The notes under the pieces were generated by a model that ran no database searches, had not been told where the DNA came from, and saw only the letters and a list, made by a program, of their open reading frames with translations. A program made the position numbers and the translations under genes. A stretch of 64,000 nucleotides of DNA from Sva-07 sp963716235 (GTDB taxonomy: Bacteria > Actinomycetota > Acidimicrobiia > Acidimicrobiales > Ilumatobacteraceae): the NCBI GenBank assembly GCA_963716235.1, contig CAVQTE010000010.1, positions 62,001-126,000 of the forward strand, read 5' to 3'. Below are positions 1-9,411 of this stretch, piece after piece (position 1 is the stretch's first letter; each line of letters starts with the position of its first letter).

Positions 1-902
1 CGAGGCGAGCGCACGGTCACGCTGGCCCTGGCTGCGACCGCCGTGGATCGGCTCGGCAGTGACGCCACTGCGGGCGAGCTGCTTGGCAGGCGATCGGCGC
101 CGTGACGTTGCGGGTGAACACGATCGTGGCGCCGAGACGCTGGATCACGTCGGCGGTGGTGTTGACGCGTTGCTCACGATCGACCACCCAGAAGTGGTGC
201 TGCGCGGCGTGAACGTCGGGGCCCTCGGGACCGACCTCGTGACGGACCGGATCATGCTGGAAGTCGGCAACGAGCTTGGCGACAGGGCCGTCGAGCGTGG
301 CGGAGAACAGCAGGACCTGACGATCCTTCGAGGTCTGCTCGACGATGCGGCGAACGGCGGGCAGGAAGCCCATGTCGGCCATCTGGTCGGCTTCGTCGAT
401 GACGACGTGGCGACGTCGCGCAGGTCGATCGCGCGCATCTGCATCAGATCTTCGAGCCGCCCGGGGCATGCCACGAGGAGTTCGACACCACGGTGGAGCG
501 CCTTGCGCTGTCCGCCGTAGCCGACACCGCCGTACACCGACACGGCATCGTGGCCCGCAGCCTTCGCGAAGGTGTGAGCTCGGCCATGATCTGCTCGGCG
601 AGTTCACGGGTGGGGGCGAGGACGAGGGCGACGGGACGCTTCGGGCGGGCGTCGACCGGCGGGCGACGAGGGGCAGGCCGAAGCCGAGTGTCTTGCCGGA
701 ACCGGTGGGCGCGGGCCGGCAACGTCGCGTCCGGCGAGGCCGTCGGGAATGACGGCAGCCTGAATGGGAAAGGCGTTGTGTTTGCCCTGGCTCTCGAGGC
801 GGTGCACGATCGAGTCGGGCAAACCGAGGTCACGAAAGGCGACGGTCTCGTCGCGGGGGCGTCGGTGGACATGACGCGCGGCGCGTCGTCGATGATGGTC
901 AT
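1..902 (-). CDS. DEAD-box RNA helicase, partial and frameshifted
   Basis: ATP-dependent RNA helicase of the DEAD-box family, acting in RNA unwinding or ribosome and mRNA metabolism. Reading across frames on the minus strand shows the Q-motif region (FRDLGLP ... FPIQAAVIP), motif Ia (LAPTRELAEQI), a VACPGRLEDLM segment, motif II as VIDEADQMADMGF and motif III as LLFSATLDGP. The first helicase domain is therefore complete in content but spread over three frames, with breaks near 870, 730-690, 540 and 100. The start is taken at the ATG at 902 (MTIIDDAPRV). The C-terminal helicase domain lies beyond position 1. The family call is firm. The exact subfamily cannot be told, and the breaks look like base-calling indels because every motif is intact. 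Confidence 0.85.
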
Positions 903-1107
903 TGGGGGACTCCTCTATGTTGCTCACACAGCGCAGACCGGAGCAGAGAGTTATCCGAGTGCGCTCACCGGCCGTGAATTCGACCAGCGCATGAATGACA
1001 CTACCGGGACATCGACGTGTTCAGGTGTGACGCCCGCCGCACCACTATCACCTCCATCACAGGGTGCCGGGTCGAACGTGCGCGGCCGCAGTCGACCTCT
1101 GAGTGAA

Positions 1108-1489
1108 TCAGGTGCCGAGGATCTTGGCCTTCTGGGCGGCGAACTCGTCATCCGTCAGGATCCCATTGGCGTGGAGTTCACCGAGCTGCGTGAGCTGCTT
1201 GATGACCTCGTCCTGGCTCGGCGGGCCGGCGCGGTGCCGGCGCGTACTGCGGCTCAGGCTGCGGTGCGTACTGCTGCGGCGGCTGGGCGTACTGCGGTTG
1301 CGGTGCGTACTGCGGCGGCGGCTGCTGGGCGGCCATGTCGCGTTGGTAGGCGGCGTTGCGATCGGCAGCGAGCTGGCATCTTTCTCGGTGTAGCGCCCCG
1401 CTTGGCGACGCGCCGACGCGCCCGGACACCGCAGTGGCGGTTCCGGCGACGACGGCGGTGCGGGCGATTCCTCTGGCGAGTCCTGGCAT
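1108..1489 (-). CDS. SHOCT-domain protein, frameshifted
   Basis: Small protein with an alanine-rich N-terminus (MPGLARGIARTAVVAGTATAV), a middle stretch of QYAPQP-like repeats rich in Gln, Pro and Tyr, and a C-terminal SHOCT domain readable in another frame (VIKQLTQLGELHANGILTDD, then EFAAQKAKILGT). SHOCT domains are short helical C-terminal modules of unknown biochemical role, often on membrane-linked or oligomerising proteins. Breaks lie near 1410 and 1235. It sits 36 bases downstream of the DUF6325-like gene on the same strand. The two families are frequent neighbours in actinobacteria, which supports a shared transcript. Function unknown. Confidence 0.75.
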
Positions 1490-1525
1490 GGTTGTTCCCT
1501 TTCAGTCGTGCTCGTCGAGCAGGTT

Positions 1526-1957
1526 TCAGTCGTCGGCTTCGAGTTCGTCGAGAACCGCCATCACGTCCACGGCGGCGATTCGCTTGGTGGCGATCATCGT
1601 GCCGCCGGCATCGAGGGCTGCCGCGACGAACGGGATCGCCCACGTGTTCTCGTACATCAACAGCACGCCGGTCGTGCCCGGGAGCATCGTGTCGGCAGCC
1701 GCCTGCATGTCGTCATCGCCGAGCAAGCCGGATCGTGCTCCGCCGATGAAGAAGATATCGTCGCCGAGGCCGTCGAGTTCGAGCAACGAGAACGTGCCGT
1801 CGTCGGCCTTCTGGATGGCCACGAGGTCGTAGAGGCTGACAACCCCCCGCTCGATCAGGTCGATCAGCGCCGTGGCGGTCGTCGAGAGATCGTGGCCCCC
1901 GGTGAATTCGAGGAGCACGAAGTCGATCGGGCCGTGGACGGTGGTGTCATTCATCAT
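1526..1957 (-). CDS. DUF6325-family protein
   Basis: Intact ORF of about 143 residues starting at tandem ATG codons (1957 or 1954). The sequence (GPIDFVLLEFTGG near the start, then ALIDLIERGVVSLYDLVAI and MYENTWAIPF) matches the small DUF6325 / DUF1269-like proteins of actinobacteria as I remember them. These are soluble, with an alternating strand-helix pattern and a glycine-rich centre. No catalytic motif is visible. It precedes the SHOCT gene, and the pair probably forms one unit. The longer upstream reading frame to 2188 lacks protein character before MMNDTT, so I chose the internal start. Role unknown, perhaps stress or membrane related by association. Confidence 0.7.
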   Translation of the reverse strand: MMNDTTVHGPIDFVLLEFTGGHDLSTTATALIDLIERGVVSLYDLVAIQKADDGTFSLLELDGLGDDIFFIGGARSGLLGDDDMQAAADTMLPGTTGVLLMYENTWAIPFVAAALDAGGTMIATKRIAAVDVMAVLDELEADD

Positions 1958-2064
1958 CTGGTCGCTTCCGGTTGCGCTTCTGCGGTGGATATGATTCGTG
2001 TGCACGGAGTGTTCTACACGCTGAGGGCGAACGTCGCCATCCAGAATGGGTGAATAGTAGTAGG

Positions 2065-2903
2065 TCAGCCGGCCAGCGCTGGAGGAGCGATGGCATCGCC
2101 GAAGACCATCCGCATCACGCCGTCGATGTTCGGGCCGCGCCGGAGGTGATGGCCTCCATCGGCGCTGATGCACTCGCCGGTGATCCACGAACTCTCGGGG
2201 CCGGCCAGGAATCGCACGACGGCAGCGATGTCATCGGTGGTCCCCAGCCGGTGCAGTGGCATCTGTTCGAGGTAGTCGTCGACGATCTCCGGGATCCAGT
2301 GAGGCCGGCGGAGATGTCGGTCGGTACGAGGCTCGGTCGCACCACGTTCGGCGGATGCCGAGCCCGCCGAGTTCGTCGGCGACTTGGCGAACGAGCATCT
2401 CGAGGCCGGCCTTCGACACGTTGTACGGCGTCATATAGCGATGCGTCGCCACGGCGGCGATCGACGACATCGCGGACGATCAACCGCCGCCGTTGGTCAC
2501 CAGATGCGGCACCGAGTGCTTCATCGTGAGGAACGCTCCCTGAGGTTGGTGCGCAGCACGGTGTTCCAGTCGTCGAGCGTCGTCAAGTGGAACGGGCCGG
2601 CCGATCCGGTGCCCGCATTCGCCACCACGATGCGCAACGGACCGGCCGCTGCGCAACCCGCACGCTGCCTCGACACTCGCCTCGTCGGTCACATCGCAGC
2701 GACCGTTACCACCGTGGCGCCGGGGTGCTCGACGCGAAGATCGTCCGCCACTGCCGTCAACCGATCGGCGTTACGCGCTGCGAGGACGACGCCTGCTCCG
2801 TCAGCGAGCAGCCCTCGCGCAGGCAAGTCCGATGCCCGAACCGCCGCCCGTGATGAACGCAAGGTGATCGGCGAGCGCTGCGAGTGAGAGGTGGAGTCGG
2901 CAT
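2065..2903 (-). CDS. Short-chain dehydrogenase/reductase (SDR), frameshifted
   Basis: NAD(P)-dependent oxidoreductase of the classical SDR family. Read across frames it shows the nucleotide-binding glycine motif (FITGGGSGIGLA, about 2865-2830), a VVANAG-type motif near 2615, a serine-containing strand (MSSIAAVATH) and the catalytic YNVSK tetrad element near 2425. The typical C-terminus follows (RFLAGPESSWITGECISADGG). Length corresponds to about 275 residues, normal for the family. Breaks occur near 2880, 2820, 2690, 2530, 2480 and 2300. Start is taken at ATG 2903 (MPTPPL). The substrate cannot be inferred. Divergent from the CoA-transferase gene, it may belong to the same acyl-CoA or alcohol catabolism. 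Confidence 0.8.
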
Positions 2904-3021
2904 CAGGTCAGTGTGTCCAGTCCAATCGGGAGGGGACGGATCGGACCAACGAAGCGTCGCGTTCGGCCCGGCGACATGTGACGTTCGCTCGGCACCGTGC
3001 GGCGCGTGCCGATCGGGCACG

Positions 3022-4282
3022 ATGGCAGTCGTGACATCCGCCGACCCCTCCACGTCCCGCCCGCTGTCAGGTGTCCGAGTGCTCGACCTGAGTCGAGTGC
3101 TGTCGGGCCCGCACTGCACGCGAATGCTCGCCGACATGGGCGCCGACGTGATCAAGATCGAACCGCCGGCCGGCGACCCCACGGTTCGCGACGCCACGAC
3201 GCCATGGGCTGTCGAGCTACTTCGTCCAGCAGAACGTCGGCAAGCGCAACCTGAGCCTCGACCTGGCGACACCCGAAGGCGCCGAGATCCTGCTCGCCCT
3301 CGCCGAGCACGCCGACGTCCTCGTCGAGAACTATCGGCCGGGCGTGATGGCCCGGCTCGGCCTCGACGCCGACGCGATCCGCGCCAGAAATCCTCGGCTC
3401 ATCTACGCGTCGATCTCGGGATACGGCCAGACCGGTCCGTGGGTGAAGCGGCGGGCGTATGCGCCGGTCGTCGAAGCCGAGTCGGGCATCGTCGCCTCGA
3501 GGGCAACGCCCGAGGTGGCGAGTCGCGAAGGACCCGCACAGCCACGCCGACCTGTACACGTCGCTCGAGACCGCCTCCCCGATCCTCGCCCGCTCTACGC
3601 GACACACCGGCGAGGGCCAGTGGATCGACGTGTCGATGGCCGAGACGATGCTGTACGTCAACGAGCATCTCCACGACGCGCTGTGGACGCCACGACGATC
3701 CGCAGTGGATCCGCAGCTTCCGCCCCGGTGACTATCTCGTGTTCCGTCGCCAACGGTGAGTCGCTCGTGGTCAGCGGCCATCCGGCCGAGCGCGGCAGTT
3801 CAACTTCTTCATCGCCGCCATGGGCGCCCGACCTCGCCGACGATCCGCGTTTTGTCGACGTCCCGCCGGCTCGGGAACTTCGATGCGCTCGCGGGATCAT
3901 CCGCAACTCGCCGCCACGATGCCGACGCCGATGCATTCGAGGACAATTCTCCAAACACCAACTCGCAGTCGTCGCGTGGTCACCCGGCGAGGTGACCGAC
4001 ACGGAGTGGGCTCGCGAGCGCAATGCGGTGGTCGAAGTCGACGACCGGGCGGAGGGACGATCCGCGTGCCCAACTCCCCGTGGCGATTCAGGGGTCACCC
4101 GACGTCGGCGTGTCGGGGATTCCCAGTACCGCGGCGAGGACAACCGCTCGCTGCTGTCCGAACTGCTCGGCTACGACAACGCACGGCTCGACGAGCTGGA
4201 GGCCGGCGGGGTGTTGTCGAGTCGCATGCCGACGCCTGACACCATTGGCGTCGTGGTCTTCGGTTCCCGGTCGCGCCGATAA
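3022..4282 (+). CDS. CaiB/BaiF family (class III) CoA-transferase, frameshifted
   Basis: Class III acyl-CoA transferase. The N-terminus reads LSGVRVLDLSRVLSGPHCTR followed by MLADMGADVIKIEPP, diagnostic for CaiB/BaiF/alpha-methylacyl-CoA racemase-like proteins. Further along come ENYRPGVMARLGLD, the YASISGYGQTGP motif and a HADLYTSLETASPILA segment, then DVSMAETML. The C-terminus ends in the usual form (LLSELLGYDNARLDELEAGGV). About five frameshifts (near 3210, 3480, 3530, 3690 and 3800-4080) split it. Start is ATG 3022 or GTG 3031. Such enzymes move CoA between carboxylic acids through a mixed anhydride on an aspartate. The substrate is unknown. Its end may overlap the start of the following ligase gene (ATG 4228). 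Confidence 0.85.
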
Positions 4283-4290
4283 AGGCGACG

Positions 4291-5129
4291 ATGGGGTCAC
4301 CCTTATCGATCCCCGAGGGCGACGGCTGGGCGTCGAGGTCAAGTGGGAGGCTACCGCATGATCGTCCATGTCGCCGACGGTGCGGTGCAATTGCAGATTC
4401 GGCCGGCGACGACAACGGGCGGTGGCCGGAGTTCGGCGATCTCGCCTGCTCGGTGAACACGTCGACGGCGATCCTCGACGCTGAGCTGGTCGTGTTCGAC
4501 GACGACGGTCGTCGCGGTCGAGTTGGTGCAGCAGTCAGGCGTCCGCTCGGCGCGTCAGGCCGTGCTCCAGTTCTTCGACGTGCTGCAGATCGACGCGACC
4601 GACGTGATCGACCTTCCCTAGAAGCCCGTCGACGGCTGCTCGAACAGCTCGTCAAGCCGGGCCCGAACTGGACCGTGCCGGCACACCGGGTGGGTGGCGG
4701 CGCCGAGCTGGTCGCCGCCACTGCGCCACAGGGTCTCGAACGTGACGCCAAACGCCTGGACTCGACGTATCGACCAGGCACCCAATCCAAGGAGTGGCGC
4801 AAGATCAAGACCCGCACCATCGTCGAGCTGACGATCGGTGGGTTCACTGCCGGCGCAGGCAACCGAGCTACGACGTTTGGCGCACTGCTCGTCGGGCGAC
4901 CCACACCGAGCGGCCTGCAGTTCGCCGGCGGCGTCGGCACTGGCTTCGATCAACGCACGCTCGAGTCATCGATCACGCTGATGCGCTCCACGTCGTCGGG
5001 GCTGCCCTTCGATCCTGTCCACCACCCCCGGTTCAGCGGGGAGCAACCTGGCTCGACCCGGTCCTGCGAGCGGCCTTCGAGATCGCCGAGTTCACCAACG
5101 ACGGCCTCGTCCGCCACGCCATTTCCTAA
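4291..5129 (+). CDS. ATP-dependent DNA ligase, LigD ligase-domain type, frameshifted
   Basis: Stand-alone ATP-dependent DNA ligase resembling the ligase domain of LigD. The nucleotidyltransferase motif I (EVKW-GYR with the adenylated Lys) is readable around 4340 once two missing bases are allowed. LDAELVVFDD follows near 4480. Motif IV/V content (RLDSTYRPGTQSKEWRKIKT) lies at about 4750-4810, then the OB-fold part (IVELTIGGFTAGAG ... ALLVG). The C-terminus (LDPVLRAAFEIAEFTNDG) is typical. ATG 4291 is used. An earlier ATG at 4228 is possible. Three or more single-base deletions disrupt it. No Ku or polymerase domain gene is adjacent, so a role in end joining is not shown. Confidence 0.8.
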
Positions 5130-5160
5130 ACCTCCTCCCCTCCTCTCGATCCACCGAAGT

Positions 5161-5211
5161 CCGAAAGATGCGCTGTCGTGTGCGCCCATGCACGAACGAG
5201 CGCACATTCGG
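5161..5211. repeat. Imperfect hairpin element (family with 34477-34529)
   Basis: Between the ligase stop and kynureninase start lies an imperfect inverted repeat. The outer arms are CCGAAAGATGCGCT and AGCGCACATTCGG, and an inner stem TCGTG/CACGA is nested inside. A closely similar element occurs at 34477-34529, also just downstream of a plus-strand stop codon. It may act as a terminator or be a small dispersed repeat. There is no clear T-run. Confidence 0.5.
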
Positions 5212-5244
5212 GCGTGGTTGGGGTTGGTGGCAGAGTTGGCGGGC

Positions 5245-6376
5245 ATGATCGGACGTGACGCCGCGCTGGCGCTGGATGCTGCTGACCCGCTCGAACACTG
5301 GCGCGCCGAGTTCAGTGGGTCCGGATCCCAACCTGATCTACCTTGACGGAAATCTCGCTCGGACGTACCCCAAACGCACGGTCGCAGCACTCAACCGTGT
5401 GATCGACGAGTGGGCCGGCGACCTGATCGCATCTGGTGGCACCACGCGGGCTGAAACTGGCAATCAACGTCGGCGACGACTCGCCCACTCCTCGGCGCAG
5501 GCCAGGCGAGGTCTCCGTACACGAATCAACCACGATCGGGATCTTCCAGCAGATCAACGTCGCACTCGACCTCGTTGCCACCCGGCGTGTCATCGCCATC
5601 GACGACACCGACTTCCCGACCGACCGCTACGCCGTCGAGGGTGTCGCCCGCCTTCGCAACTGCGAGATCCGCCACGGCCTCGACGATCTCGACGGCGTGG
5701 ACGTCGTGGTGCGCTCACTCGTCGATTACCGGACTGCCGAGGTCACCGATCTGGCGGGCGAAACAGCACGAGCGGCTGCCCACGGCGCCACCACGGTGTG
5801 GGATCTCTCCCATGCGGCCGGCGCGCTCGAACTGGACCTGCCGGCGGCGAACGTGGAACTCGCAGTGGGATGCACCTACAAGTTCCTCAACGGTGGCCCG
5901 GGTGCACCGGCATTCGTCTTCGTGGCAAAGGAATCCAGCAGCGGGTGGTCCACCGATCTGGGATGGTCCGCACAATCCGACCAGTTCGCGATGGAGCGGC
6001 CATTCGATCCTCGGCCGGCATCGGAAGGATGCTGACGGCATGCGACCGGTCCTCGGTCTCACCGCCGCCCGCGAGGGCATCGCACTCACCGTCGAGGCGG
6101 GCATCGTTGCCGTTGCGGACAAGGCCCGTCGCTTGACCGGATCGCCATCGGACTGGCGACCAGTACGGGTTGGAGACCACCACCCCACGAGAACCCGCTC
6201 GTCGAGGCGGACACGTCGCCATCCGCCGCCACGACACGCGACGCCTTCACGAACTGCTCGCCATCGCAAGGTGGTGGTCGACTACCACGACCCGGACGTC
6301 CTGCGATCGGACTTTCCCCGCTCACCACCCGATTCATCGATGTCTTCGAAGCGTGTCGATCCCCGCGCGACTGGTA
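5245..6376 (+). CDS. kynU: Kynureninase, frameshifted
   Basis: PLP-dependent hydrolase converting kynurenine (or 3-hydroxykynurenine) to anthranilate and alanine in tryptophan degradation. After MIGRDAALALDAADPLEHW the protein continues as DPNLIYLDGN and R-PKRTVAALNRVIDEWAGDLI, the usual N-terminal region of kynureninase. The largest clean segment (5436-6035) holds the PLP site: WDLSHAAGALELDLP, followed by TYKFLNGGPGAPAF with the Schiff-base lysine. The C-terminus (LSPLTTRFIDVFEA) is readable near 6320-6360. Length is about 377 residues, slightly short of the usual 400. Breaks lie near 5320-5360, 5450, 6030, 6180 and 6280. The following ABM gene starts 30 bases later. Confidence 0.88.
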
Positions 6377-6406
6377 GATGACGTCTGACCACGGCATACT
6401 GGGGGC

Positions 6407-6738
6407 ATGAGCGTCGTCAAGATCAATGCCATCACGATCCCCGAGGGCATGGCCCGCAGCTCGAAGGTCGCTTCGCCAGACGAGCAGATGGTCAGCAGTT
6501 CGACGGGTTCGAGGACTTCCAGCTCCTGCGGCCGGTCGAAGGCGAGAGCGGGTATTTGGTGTACACGGTTTGGGCATCCAGGAGCACTTCCAGGCGTGGA
6601 AGAACAGTCAGGACTTCGCGCGGCCATGCGCGATCAGGGCGAGGGCAGTCACCCGGGTGGGGCGGCCCCGAAGCCGGTCGCCCAGGGCGCCGACCTGATG
6701 TCGTCGAGGTCGTCGAACAGGTCATCAGGGGCGCCTGA
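6407..6738 (+). CDS. Antibiotic biosynthesis monooxygenase (ABM) family protein, frameshifted
   Basis: Small ferredoxin-fold protein of the ABM family, a group that includes quinol monooxygenases and IsdG-like heme-degrading enzymes. It starts MSVVKINAITIPEGM. Across frames it reads FEDFQLLRPVEGESGYLVYT, then VWAS-EHFQAWKNSQDF, the typical region with the conserved Trp and HF-W pattern. It ends EVVEQVIRGA. Breaks lie near 6450, 6500 and 6580. Size is about 110 residues. It follows kynureninase by 30 bases and could be co-transcribed with it, but the substrate is not inferable. Heme oxygenation is an alternative role for IsdG-like members. Confidence 0.75.
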
Positions 6739-6824
6739 CCCACCTCAAGTTGATTTCTTGAACTTCGGAGGCGCACATGAGCCTCACCTCGGTTCGGCTG
6801 AGCGGGTTGTAGCCTCCGGTTCTC

Positions 6825-8066
6825 GTGGCACTGATCGTCCAGAAGTCGGCGGCACATCCGTCGCCGACCCGACCGTATCGTGCCGTCGCCGACAACGTCG
6901 CTTTCACACGCGAGCGCGGCAACAACGTCATCGTCGTCGTGTCGGCCATGGGGAAGGCGACCGACAATCTGATCGCCCTCGCCAACTCGGTGTCGAGACG
7001 CAGCCCGGCCGCGAGATGGACATGTTGCTCACCACGGGCGAGCGTGTCACCGCGGCACTCGTGACCATGGCGCTCGCCGATCGCGGCATCGACGCTGTGA
7101 GCTTCACCGGCAGCCAGGTCGGCATCATCACCGACACCTCCCACCGCAAGGCCAAGATCGTCGAGGTCGGGGCGACCGTGTTCGCGAGGCGATCGCTGGC
7201 GGCAAGGTCTGCGTCATCGCCGGTTTCCAGGGAGTGAGCACCGACAAGGAGATCACCACCATGGGTCGGGTGCCTCCGACCTGACAGCGTCCGCCCTCGC
7301 CCAGGCCATGAACGCCGACGCCTGCGAGATCTACACCGATGTGACCGGTGTGTTCATTGCCGACCGCGCATCGTGCCCAGGCCCGCAAACTCGCCAAGGT
7401 CCACTTCGACGAGATGCTCGAGATGGCCGGCGCTGGTTCCAAGGTGCTCGCACTTCGCTCGGTCGAGTTCGCCCGCAATCACGACGTCCCGCTTCCACGT
7501 GCGGTCCGCATTCACCTGGGAACCCGGCACGTGGGTCACCAACGAGGAGGCTTCGATGGAAGATCCGATCATCTCCGGTGTCGTCACCGACATGAGCGAG
7601 GCAAAGGTCACCGTGTTCGGAGTCCCCGACCGGCCCGGCATCTCGGCGGCGCTCTTCGAACCGCTCGCCGAAGCCAACGTGAACGTCGACATGATCGTGC
7701 AGAACACGTCGACCCAGGGCACGACCGACATCAGCTTCACGATGCCGATGGCAGACATGGCCGATGCCGAGCAGATCGTCTCGCGGGTGGCCACCGAGAT
7801 CGGTGCCACCGGCGTGTCGCACGACAACGACATCGCCAAGGTGTGGCTCGTCGGCGCCGGCATGAAGTCGTCTCCCGGTATCGCCGCGAAGATGTTCCGG
7901 GTGCTCGCCGACGAAGGCGTCAACATCGAGATGATCTCCACCTCGACCATCCGCGTCTCGGTGGTGTGCGCCGCCGGCGACATGGAGCGCGCCGCCCGCG
8001 CGTCCCACCGCGTTCGGTCTCGATTCCGGCGTCGACTATTCCGCCCCGCTCCCCGAACGCAAGTAG
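6825..8066 (+). CDS. lysC: Aspartate kinase, frameshifted in its N-terminal half
   Basis: First enzyme of the aspartate family pathway (lysine, threonine, methionine, diaminopimelate), phosphorylating L-aspartate. From the GTG at 6825 (VALIVQK) the kinase domain is readable across frames: SVADPDRIRAVADN, VIVVVSAMGKATDNLI, MDMLLTTGERVTAALV, SFTGSQVGIITDTSH, then EIYTDVTGVFTADPRIV. Two C-terminal ACT domains follow in clean frame (VTVFGVPDRPGISAALFEP and VWLVGAGMKSSPGIAAKMF). Breaks lie near 6843, 6875, 6990, 7170, 7270, 7375, 7490 and 8008. Asd, the next enzyme, is 3.5 kb downstream. An internal ATG at 7556 likely starts a separate beta subunit. Confidence 0.93.
7541..7558 (+). promoter_or_regulatory. 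Internal ribosome binding site and ATG for the LysC beta subunit
   Basis: Inside lysC, a GAGGAGG sequence at about 7544-7550 precedes an in-frame ATG at 7556 by five bases (protein MEDPIISGVVTDM). The product would hold the two ACT domains only, about 170 residues. Corynebacterial and some other aspartate kinases are known to make an alpha2beta2 enzyme from such an internal start. Here the strong Shine-Dalgarno match and size support the same arrangement. Confidence 0.65.
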
Positions 8067-8068
8067 TC

Positions 8069-8097
8069 GGTCTTTCGGGGTCTGACCCCGAAAGACC
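8069..8097. repeat. GGGGTCTGACCCC palindrome, copy 1
   Basis: Perfect inverted repeat with 14-base arms around a central T, just after the lysC stop. The core is GGGGTCTGACCCC and the outer arms are GGTCTTTC/GAAAGACC. It is likely a transcription terminator or a dispersed palindromic element, and is one of about eight copies in the window. Confidence 0.85.
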
Positions 8098-8139
8098 GGT
8101 CGGGTCGGCCACGGGCCGGGCGTGCTGATCGACGATTGA

Positions 8140-9411
8140 ATGAACGAGATGTCCGACGTGTGGCCCCAGTTGTTGCTTGTCGGGATCCTCGTCGTCATCA
8201 ACGCCGCCTTTGCCGGGACCGAGCTCGCGCTGGTGTCGCTGCGGGAGGCCCAGTTGCAGCGACTCGAAGAGCGATCGGCGACGGGAGTCGTCCTGGCCCG
8301 CCTCGCGCGCCAGCCGAATCAGTTCCTCGCAACGATCCAGATCGGGATCACCCTTGCCGGATTCCTGGCGTCCGCTGCCGCTGCCGTCTCCCTCGCCGAG
8401 CCCCTCGAGGAACCGCTCAGCTTCCTCGGCGGAGCTGCCGGGCCGACGTCCGTCGTCATCGTCACGTTGATCCTCGCCTACTTCACGCTGGTGTTCGGCG
8501 AACTCGCCCCGAAACGGCTCGCCATGCAACACGCCGAGAAGTGGGGGCTCCTCATGGCTCGGCCGCTCAGCCTGTTGTCGACGCTCACGAAGCCGGTGGT
8601 CTGGTTGCTGTCGCGGTCGACCGACATCGCGGTGCGTGTGCTCGGCGGCGACCCGACCCTGCAGCACGAGGAGGTCAGCGGTGAGGAACTCCGCGACATG
8701 GTCGCGATCCACGACAGTTTCCCGCCCGAGCAGCGCCAGATCATCGACGGCGCCTTCGAGATCACCGAACGCCAACTCGACCAGGTGATGGTGCCGCGCA
8801 ACGATGTCATGGTCATCGACGCCGAGATGACATGCGCCGAGGCGCTCGCCGCGCTGCTGGAGTCCGGACACTCCCGTGCGCCCGTGGCCGACAAGCGGAA
8901 TCTCGATCGCACCGTCGGAATGGTGAGGCTTCGAAGCCTCATCGGACGCGAGGCAGAACCGGTCACTGCGGCCATGCGCGAGATGGCGGCGTTCCCCGAC
9001 GCCGCCCGTGTGCTGACGGCACTGCGCGAATTCCAGACGCACCGCACGCAGATGGCGCTGGTGATCGGTGAACACGGCCAGGCCCTCGGCATCGTGACGG
9101 TCGAAGACCTGGTCGAAGAGTTGGTCGGGGAGATCTACGACGAGACCGACCCGGACCTCGCAACAGTGATCCGCGAACCCGACAGCACGCTCGTGATCCC
9201 CGGGGCGTTCCCGGTACACGACCTCGTCGACCTCGACGTCGAGCTTCCCGAGGGCGACTACACGACCATCTCCGGTCTCGTACTCGACGAACTCGGCCGG
9301 TTCCCGACCATCGGCGAGACCGTCGAGATCGAGGGCTGGCAGATCGAGATCCGGGCGATCCACCGTCACCGCATCGAACAGGTCGCGCTCCGTCGCGTCG
9401 TGTCGGCATGA
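8140..9411 (+). CDS. CNNM/CorC-HlyC family transporter (hemolysin-like)
   Basis: Intact 423-residue membrane protein of the CNNM/CorC family, linked to Mg2+ or Co2+ transport. A DUF21 membrane domain covers roughly residues 1-190, with hydrophobic segments near 8-28, 62-85 and 98-122. The last carries the conserved FGELAPKRLAM. A pair of CBS domains follows (MVPRNDVMVIDAEMT at about 214, and VIGEHGQALGIVTVEDLVEE near 308). The C-terminus is a CorC_HlyC domain (about 340-420). The ATG at 8140 is used, and an ATG in the same frame at 8149 is also possible. Its TGA overlaps the ATG of the aminotransferase (ATGA), so the two are translationally coupled. Confidence 0.92.
   Translation: MNEMSDVWPQLLLVGILVVINAAFAGTELALVSLREAQLQRLEERSATGVVLARLARQPNQFLATIQIGITLAGFLASAAAAVSLAEPLEEPLSFLGGAAGPTSVVIVTLILAYFTLVFGELAPKRLAMQHAEKWGLLMARPLSLLSTLTKPVVWLLSRSTDIAVRVLGGDPTLQHEEVSGEELRDMVAIHDSFPPEQRQIIDGAFEITERQLDQVMVPRNDVMVIDAEMTCAEALAALLESGHSRAPVADKRNLDRTVGMVRLRSLIGREAEPVTAAMREMAAFPDAARVLTALREFQTHRTQMALVIGEHGQALGIVTVEDLVEELVGEIYDETDPDLATVIREPDSTLVIPGAFPVHDLVDLDVELPEGDYTTISGLVLDELGRFPTIGETVEIEGWQIEIRAIHRHRIEQVALRRVVSA

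Noticed and set aside
951..1151. Possible small gene in the gap between the helicase and SHOCT genes
   Set aside because: The frame lacks a ribosome site and protein character. I see nothing else in the 205-base gap.
4291..5129. Ku-dependent end-joining locus next to the LigD-type ligase
   Set aside because: No Ku, polymerase or primase domain is visible around it. The ligase alone does not show an NHEJ system.
1..6738. Cluster of pseudogenes in the first 7 kb as evidence of a decaying island
   Set aside because: Motifs are intact across all frames, and similar breaks occur in essential genes elsewhere, so sequencing indels are the simpler explanation.
7354..9369. A 671-residue open frame on the minus strand across lysC and the CNNM gene
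   Set aside because: Antisense shadow. The plus strand encodes two clearly recognised proteins with proper starts and overlaps.
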